DNA of 8,291 nt. Origin: Alphaproteobacteria bacterium. GTDB lineage: Bacteria > Pseudomonadota > Alphaproteobacteria > Reyranellales > Reyranellaceae. A program made the position numbers and the translations under genes. The notes under the pieces were generated by a model. It was not told the DNA's origin. It saw only the letters and a list, made by a program, of their open reading frames with translations, and did no database searches. The stretch spans positions 1-8,291 of the forward strand of contig JABCYT010000117.1 in NCBI GenBank assembly GCA_013290035.1. Direction: 5' to 3'. Positions 5,313 to 8,291 of this stretch are shown in pieces (positions within the stretch are counted from its first letter, which is position 1; each line of letters starts with the position of its first letter).

Positions 5313-5341
5313 TTGCATTGGCCGGTCGAACGTCCTGTGAT
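5313..5341 (+). promoter_or_regulatory. Weak candidate promoter of the TTG-start amidohydrolase
   Basis: TTGCAT (5313-5318) and TGTGAT (5336-5341) are 17 bases apart and lie just upstream of the gene starting at 5365. The match to the sigma-70 consensus is poor (three and four of six). The rest of the 187-base divergent gap shows no clearer promoter. Confidence 0.2.
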
Positions 5342-5364
5342 CGGGAAAGTCCGAGGGGAGAGCT

Positions 5365-6756
5365 TTGACCACCGTCATCCACAACGCCGCGATCGTCACC
5401 GTCGACGATCGCGATTCGGTCCACTACGACGCCGCGATCGCCATCGAGGCCGATCGCATCGCGGCAATCGGGCCCAACGCCGACATCCTGGCGCGCTATC
5501 CCGCGGCCGAGCGCGTCTCCGGTGCGGGCAAGATGGTCATGCCCGGCTTCGCCAACATCCACACCCACCTCACCATGACCCTGGCGCGCGGCGTGTTCGA
5601 GGACCTCTCGCCGCCGCACAAGCCGCCCTTCTCCGGCGGCCTCTCGCCGATTCCCCTGCCCGACATGACCCCCGACGAACGCCGCGTCATGGCGCAACTG
5701 GGCGCGCTCGAGGCGCTGCGCAGCGGCACGACCCTGGCGCTCGAGGATTCCAACGACGTCGACGACTATGCCGAGGCGCTGGCCGAAACCGGCATGCGCT
5801 TCCTGCTGGGCGAGCGCGCCTATGACAGGATCGGCACCTCGATCGGCGATCCGGCGCCCTACCGGCTCGACCGCGCGCTGGGCCAGCGCCACCTCCGGAT
5901 CATCGAGGACACCTTCGGCAAATGGAACGGCAAGGCCGACGGGCGCCTGCGCATCGCCGTCTCGGCCTGGGCGCCCGACATGTGCTCACCCGAGCTGCTG
6001 CGCGACCTGCGCGGCCTGCAGCAGCGGCTCGGCACCTGGGCCACCATCCATCTCAACCAGATCTGGGGCGAGGTCGCGGCCGTCAAGGCGCACCGCAACC
6101 GGCTGCCCACCGAGTACCTGGCGGACCTGGGCTTCCTGCACGACCGGCTGATCTGCGCCCATTGCCGCTGCATGGAGCCAAGCGAAGAGAAGCTTCTTGG
6201 CGAGGCGGGCGTCACCGTGGCCTTCAATGCCGCCATCGCGGCGCGGCGCGGTTTGAGCCCGCACATCGCCGACCTCGAGGCCCATGGCTGCACCATCGCC
6301 ATGGGCAGCGACAACATGGCGGAGGACATGGTCGAGGTGCTGCGCACCGGCCTGTTCATGGAGCGCATCCGGCGCGAGGACGGCCGCAATCCGACTCCCG
6401 AGCAGGCGCTGCGCTGGGCGACCCGCAACGGCTATCGCGCGCTGGGCGTGCCCGACGGCGGCTGGCTGGCGCCCGGCAACAAGGCCGACCTGATCGTGGT
6501 CGACCTGCAACGCGCCCACATGATCCCGGTGCTGCGGGTCGTCGCCACCTTCGTGCACCAGGCCCAGGCGCGCGACGTTCAGGCGGTCATGGTCGACGGC
6601 AAATGGCTGATACGCGACGGCGCGGTCCTGACCATGGACGAGCCCAGGATCCTGGCCGAGGCGCAGCGAGTCGCGAACGCGGCATGGTCACGCCAATTCC
6701 GCGCCCGGCTCGATCTCAAGGTGCCGGCCGGCTTTGCACCCGACGCGCTGCCCTGA
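5365..6756 (+). CDS. Amidohydrolase / deaminase of the AtzA-TrzN-SsnA type
   Basis: This is a 463-residue metal-dependent hydrolase of the amidohydrolase superfamily, the branch that includes triazine hydrolases, SsnA, guanine deaminase and MTA/SAH deaminase. These remove amino or halide groups from N-heterocycles or related amidines. The family order is complete: an N-terminal beta-sandwich strand (TTVIHNAAIVTVDD), metal motif GFANIHTHL with H66 and H68, IHLNQIWGEV with H229, CAHC with H266, and MGSDN with D316. The sandwich then closes with PGNKADLIVVDL (370-381). Residue 232, three after H229, is Gln, where most members have the catalytic Glu. E236 is the nearest acid. The substrate cannot be told. 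An in-frame TGA at 5338 leaves TTG 5365 as the only sensible start, four bases after GAGGGGAG. No signal peptide is present, so it is cytoplasmic. Confidence 0.9.
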   Translation: MTTVIHNAAIVTVDDRDSVHYDAAIAIEADRIAAIGPNADILARYPAAERVSGAGKMVMPGFANIHTHLTMTLARGVFEDLSPPHKPPFSGGLSPIPLPDMTPDERRVMAQLGALEALRSGTTLALEDSNDVDDYAEALAETGMRFLLGERAYDRIGTSIGDPAPYRLDRALGQRHLRIIEDTFGKWNGKADGRLRIAVSAWAPDMCSPELLRDLRGLQQRLGTWATIHLNQIWGEVAAVKAHRNRLPTEYLADLGFLHDRLICAHCRCMEPSEEKLLGEAGVTVAFNAAIAARRGLSPHIADLEAHGCTIAMGSDNMAEDMVEVLRTGLFMERIRREDGRNPTPEQALRWATRNGYRALGVPDGGWLAPGNKADLIVVDLQRAHMIPVLRVVATFVHQAQARDVQAVMVDGKWLIRDGAVLTMDEPRILAEAQRVANAAWSRQFRARLDLKVPAGFAPDALP

Positions 6757-6782
6757 CGTCGCTCTGTGACGAAAAGATATTA

Positions 6783-6849
6783 TCATCCCAAGCGCAGCAA
6801 GGGACCCTTGATCGGCGCCGCGAAGGGTCCCTCGCTTCGCTCGGGATGA
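6783..6849. repeat. REP-like 67-bp inverted repeat
   Basis: Two 27-base arms (6783-6809 and 6823-6849) pair at 24 of 27 positions around a 13-base loop. The arms begin TCATCCC and end GGGATGA, with AGGGACCCTT next to the loop. Translated on the minus strand the repeat reads VIPSEARDP, a phrase that turns up in spurious proteins of many genomes and marks this class of dispersed palindrome. It lies 26 bases after the stop of the first amidohydrolase gene and may also end its transcript. Confidence 0.75.
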
Positions 6850-6949
6850 CAGCGAGCGGGACACGACCTGAAACGAAGAAGCGGCCATTGACGGCGATGG
6901 GCCGGTTGCCAAAGGTGCTGCCGCCGATCGAGCGACAAAGGAGATGCCG

Positions 6950-8086
6950 GTGCTGCCGCTGATTCTCTCGTCCGACTCTCACGTCTTCGAACCGCCCGAT
7001 CTGTGGCAGACCCGCATCGATGCGGCGTTCCGGGATCGTGCGCCGCGGCTGCAACGGATCGACGGCGCCGACCAGATCGTGGTCGAGGCGGATCAGATCC
7101 TCTCCGGGATCGGCCTCATCTCGAACGCCGGCGCGCGGTTCGAGGCGCCCGAGACCATCTCCGGCCAGGGGCGCCTCGAGGACGTGCACGTGGGCGGCTA
7201 CGACCCCGAGCAACATCTCAAGGACATGGCGCTCGACGGGGTGGCCGGTGAAGTCCTCTATCCCTCGCAGGGGCTCTTCTACTTCAGGGTGGCGGACTCG
7301 GGCCTGATGTCCGCCATCTTTCGCGCCTACAACGACTGGATCGCCGAGTTCTGCCGCACCGATCCCGCCCGGCTCAAGGGCATCGCGATGATCAACCTGG
7401 ACGACGTCCAGGACGGGATCAGGGAGCTGGAGCGCGCCGCCCGCCTCGGCCTGGCCGGTGCCATGATCACCGAGTATCCCCTCGAGCACCGACGCTACGA
7501 CCAGCCCGAGTACGAGCCGTTCTGGGCCGCCGCCGCGGCGCTCGACCTGCCGCTCAGCCTGCACACGGCCACGCGACGGCAGGGCAAGATCCGCGGCGCC
7601 GGCGAGGTGACGCTGCGCGACGCCTCAAGCCGCGCGACCAAGGCGTTCTATCCGGCGCTGTCGATGTGCGACCTGATCTTCTCCGGCGTCTTCGAGCGTC
7701 ATCCCCGTCTCACCCTGGCCATCGTGGAGTTCGAGCTGGCATGGGTGCCGCACGTGCTCTCCACCATGGACTACACCTACCGCGAGCGCCACGGCGAGGC
7801 GATCTACCGGTTCAAGGACGGCATGGTCCCGAGCGACTTCTTCCACCGCAACGTCGTGCTGAGCTTCCAGGAGGATGCCGTCGGCGTTCGCCTGCGCGAC
7901 GTCATCGGCGTCGACAACATGATGTGGGGCTCGGACTACCCGCACAGCGAATCGACGTTTCCCCAGTCGCGGAAGATCCTGGCGGACATCCTGGCCGGAG
8001 TGCCGGCCGACGAACAGGCCAAGATCGCCGGCGGCAACACCGCCCGCGTGTACGGCTTTGACGTGGCGAGGTCTGGCCGTCCGTGA
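6950..8086 (+). CDS. Amidohydrolase-2 family protein (ACMSD-like TIM-barrel hydrolase/decarboxylase)
   Basis: This is a 378-residue protein of the amidohydrolase-2 family, whose members decarboxylate or hydrolyse aromatic or unsaturated acids (ACMSD, gamma-resorcylate decarboxylase and relatives). The opening SSDSHVFEPPDLW (7-19) gives the D9-x-H11 metal motif with E14. LSLHTATRR (202-210) supplies H205, FELAWVPHVL (261-270) is the usual barrel segment, and WGSDYPHSEST (326-336) gives the catalytic aspartate D329. No signal peptide is present. The ribosome site AAAGGAG (6937-6943) touches the ATG at 6944 but lies six bases from the in-frame GTG at 6950, so the GTG is preferred. It follows the other amidohydrolase on the same strand, but 193 bases and a REP-like repeat intervene, so separate transcription is likely. 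The two enzymes belong to different branches, and a shared pathway is only a suggestion. Confidence 0.9.
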   Translation: MLPLILSSDSHVFEPPDLWQTRIDAAFRDRAPRLQRIDGADQIVVEADQILSGIGLISNAGARFEAPETISGQGRLEDVHVGGYDPEQHLKDMALDGVAGEVLYPSQGLFYFRVADSGLMSAIFRAYNDWIAEFCRTDPARLKGIAMINLDDVQDGIRELERAARLGLAGAMITEYPLEHRRYDQPEYEPFWAAAAALDLPLSLHTATRRQGKIRGAGEVTLRDASSRATKAFYPALSMCDLIFSGVFERHPRLTLAIVEFELAWVPHVLSTMDYTYRERHGEAIYRFKDGMVPSDFFHRNVVLSFQEDAVGVRLRDVIGVDNMMWGSDYPHSESTFPQSRKILADILAGVPADEQAKIAGGNTARVYGFDVARSGRP

Positions 8087-8178
8087 TTGAAATGCCAACC
8101 TCTCAGCGGATAGACGCCTGACAGGGTCGAAGCGCGCGTAAGGTGAGGCTGACTGTGTGGGCTACGGCTCGTGCGCAA

Positions 8179-8291
8179 CTAGAATCCGTACAGGTCGGGA
8201 CGCTTTCTGCCGTCGGACCAGTGAATGCCGCCTTCTGCCCAGGCCAGCAGCAATGCGCCATATTGGCTCGACATCGTCACTTCGGCGTCGG
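8179..8291 (-). CDS. C-terminal end of an unrecognised protein (partial)
   Basis: An open frame enters from the right edge and ends at a TAG (8181-8179). Its 36 visible residues include YGALLLAWAEGGIHW and SDGRKRPDLYGF. The composition and the frame, unlike the two other minus-strand frames (one has a stop at once), suggest real coding sequence converging on the amidohydrolase-2 gene. I do not recognise the family. The 92 bases between the two genes show no clear terminator. Confidence 0.55.
   Translation of the reverse strand, partial: DAEVTMSSQYGALLLAWAEGGIHWSDGRKRPDLYGF

Noticed and set aside
6888..6916. TTGACG as a -35 for the amidohydrolase-2 gene
   Set aside because: The hexamer 17 bases downstream (AAAGGT) matches the -10 consensus at only two positions.
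5922..6962. Plus-strand open frame overlapping the first amidohydrolase in another frame
   Set aside because: Its Arg/Pro/His-rich translation is typical of an out-of-frame GC-rich gene, and the amidohydrolase motifs are all in the other frame.
6716..7564. Minus-strand open frame across the gap and the start of the amidohydrolase-2 gene
   Set aside because: It opposes a well-supported gene, and its distinctive phrase VIPSEARDP is only the translated REP-like repeat.

Overview
The window looks like chromosomal DNA of a high-GC alphaproteobacterium. GC is roughly 65-70% by eye. Strong AGGAG-type ribosome sites precede several genes, and families such as the MCDYSL-type orphan protein and two intergenic palindromes match what I remember from Rhizobiales and Rhodospirillales (Bradyrhizobium- or Reyranella-like). 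I cannot name a genus. I see no tRNA, rRNA, CRISPR array, transposase or integrase.

Layout from left to right. (1) 1-405, minus: N-terminal 135 residues of an RraA / HMG-aldolase-like protein, divergent from (2) 453-1694, plus: a two-domain CinA protein whose C-terminal deamidase domain has lost its signature residues. It ends in a terminator hairpin with the UAA stop codon in its loop. (3) 1749-2279, minus: a very basic 176-residue conserved protein of unknown role. (4) 2280-2728: no intact gene, but a relic of an alpha/beta-hydrolase (chloroperoxidase type) with its middle deleted, then a 64-bp palindrome. (5) 2729-4378, minus: a 549-residue glycoside-hydrolase-like protein with a C-terminal 'GIPxGTTV' module and no signal peptide. 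(6) 4379-4787: no intact gene, but a plausible promoter and palindrome for the hydrolase, a second 89-bp copy of the end of cinA, and two strong hairpins. (7) 4788-5177, minus: a small MCDYSL-type orphan protein. (8) 5365-6756, plus: an AtzA/TrzN/SsnA-like amidohydrolase with a TTG start and Gln where the family has its catalytic Glu. (9) 6757-6949: a 67-bp REP-like inverted repeat. (10) 6950-8086, plus: an amidohydrolase-2 (ACMSD-like) protein. (11) 8179-8291, minus: the C-terminus of an unrecognised protein.

The ends of the window look like ordinary catabolic and housekeeping content. The two amidohydrolases and the RraA-like protein suggest breakdown of small organic acids or N-heterocycles, but no shared pathway is provable. 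The middle (about 1695-4615) is different. It is bracketed by two direct copies of the cinA 3' end, carries a gene relic and palindromes, and holds the glycoside hydrolase, whose composition differs from its neighbours. The simplest reading is an accessory segment that arrived next to cinA and left a duplicated cinA tail. The mechanism is not visible.
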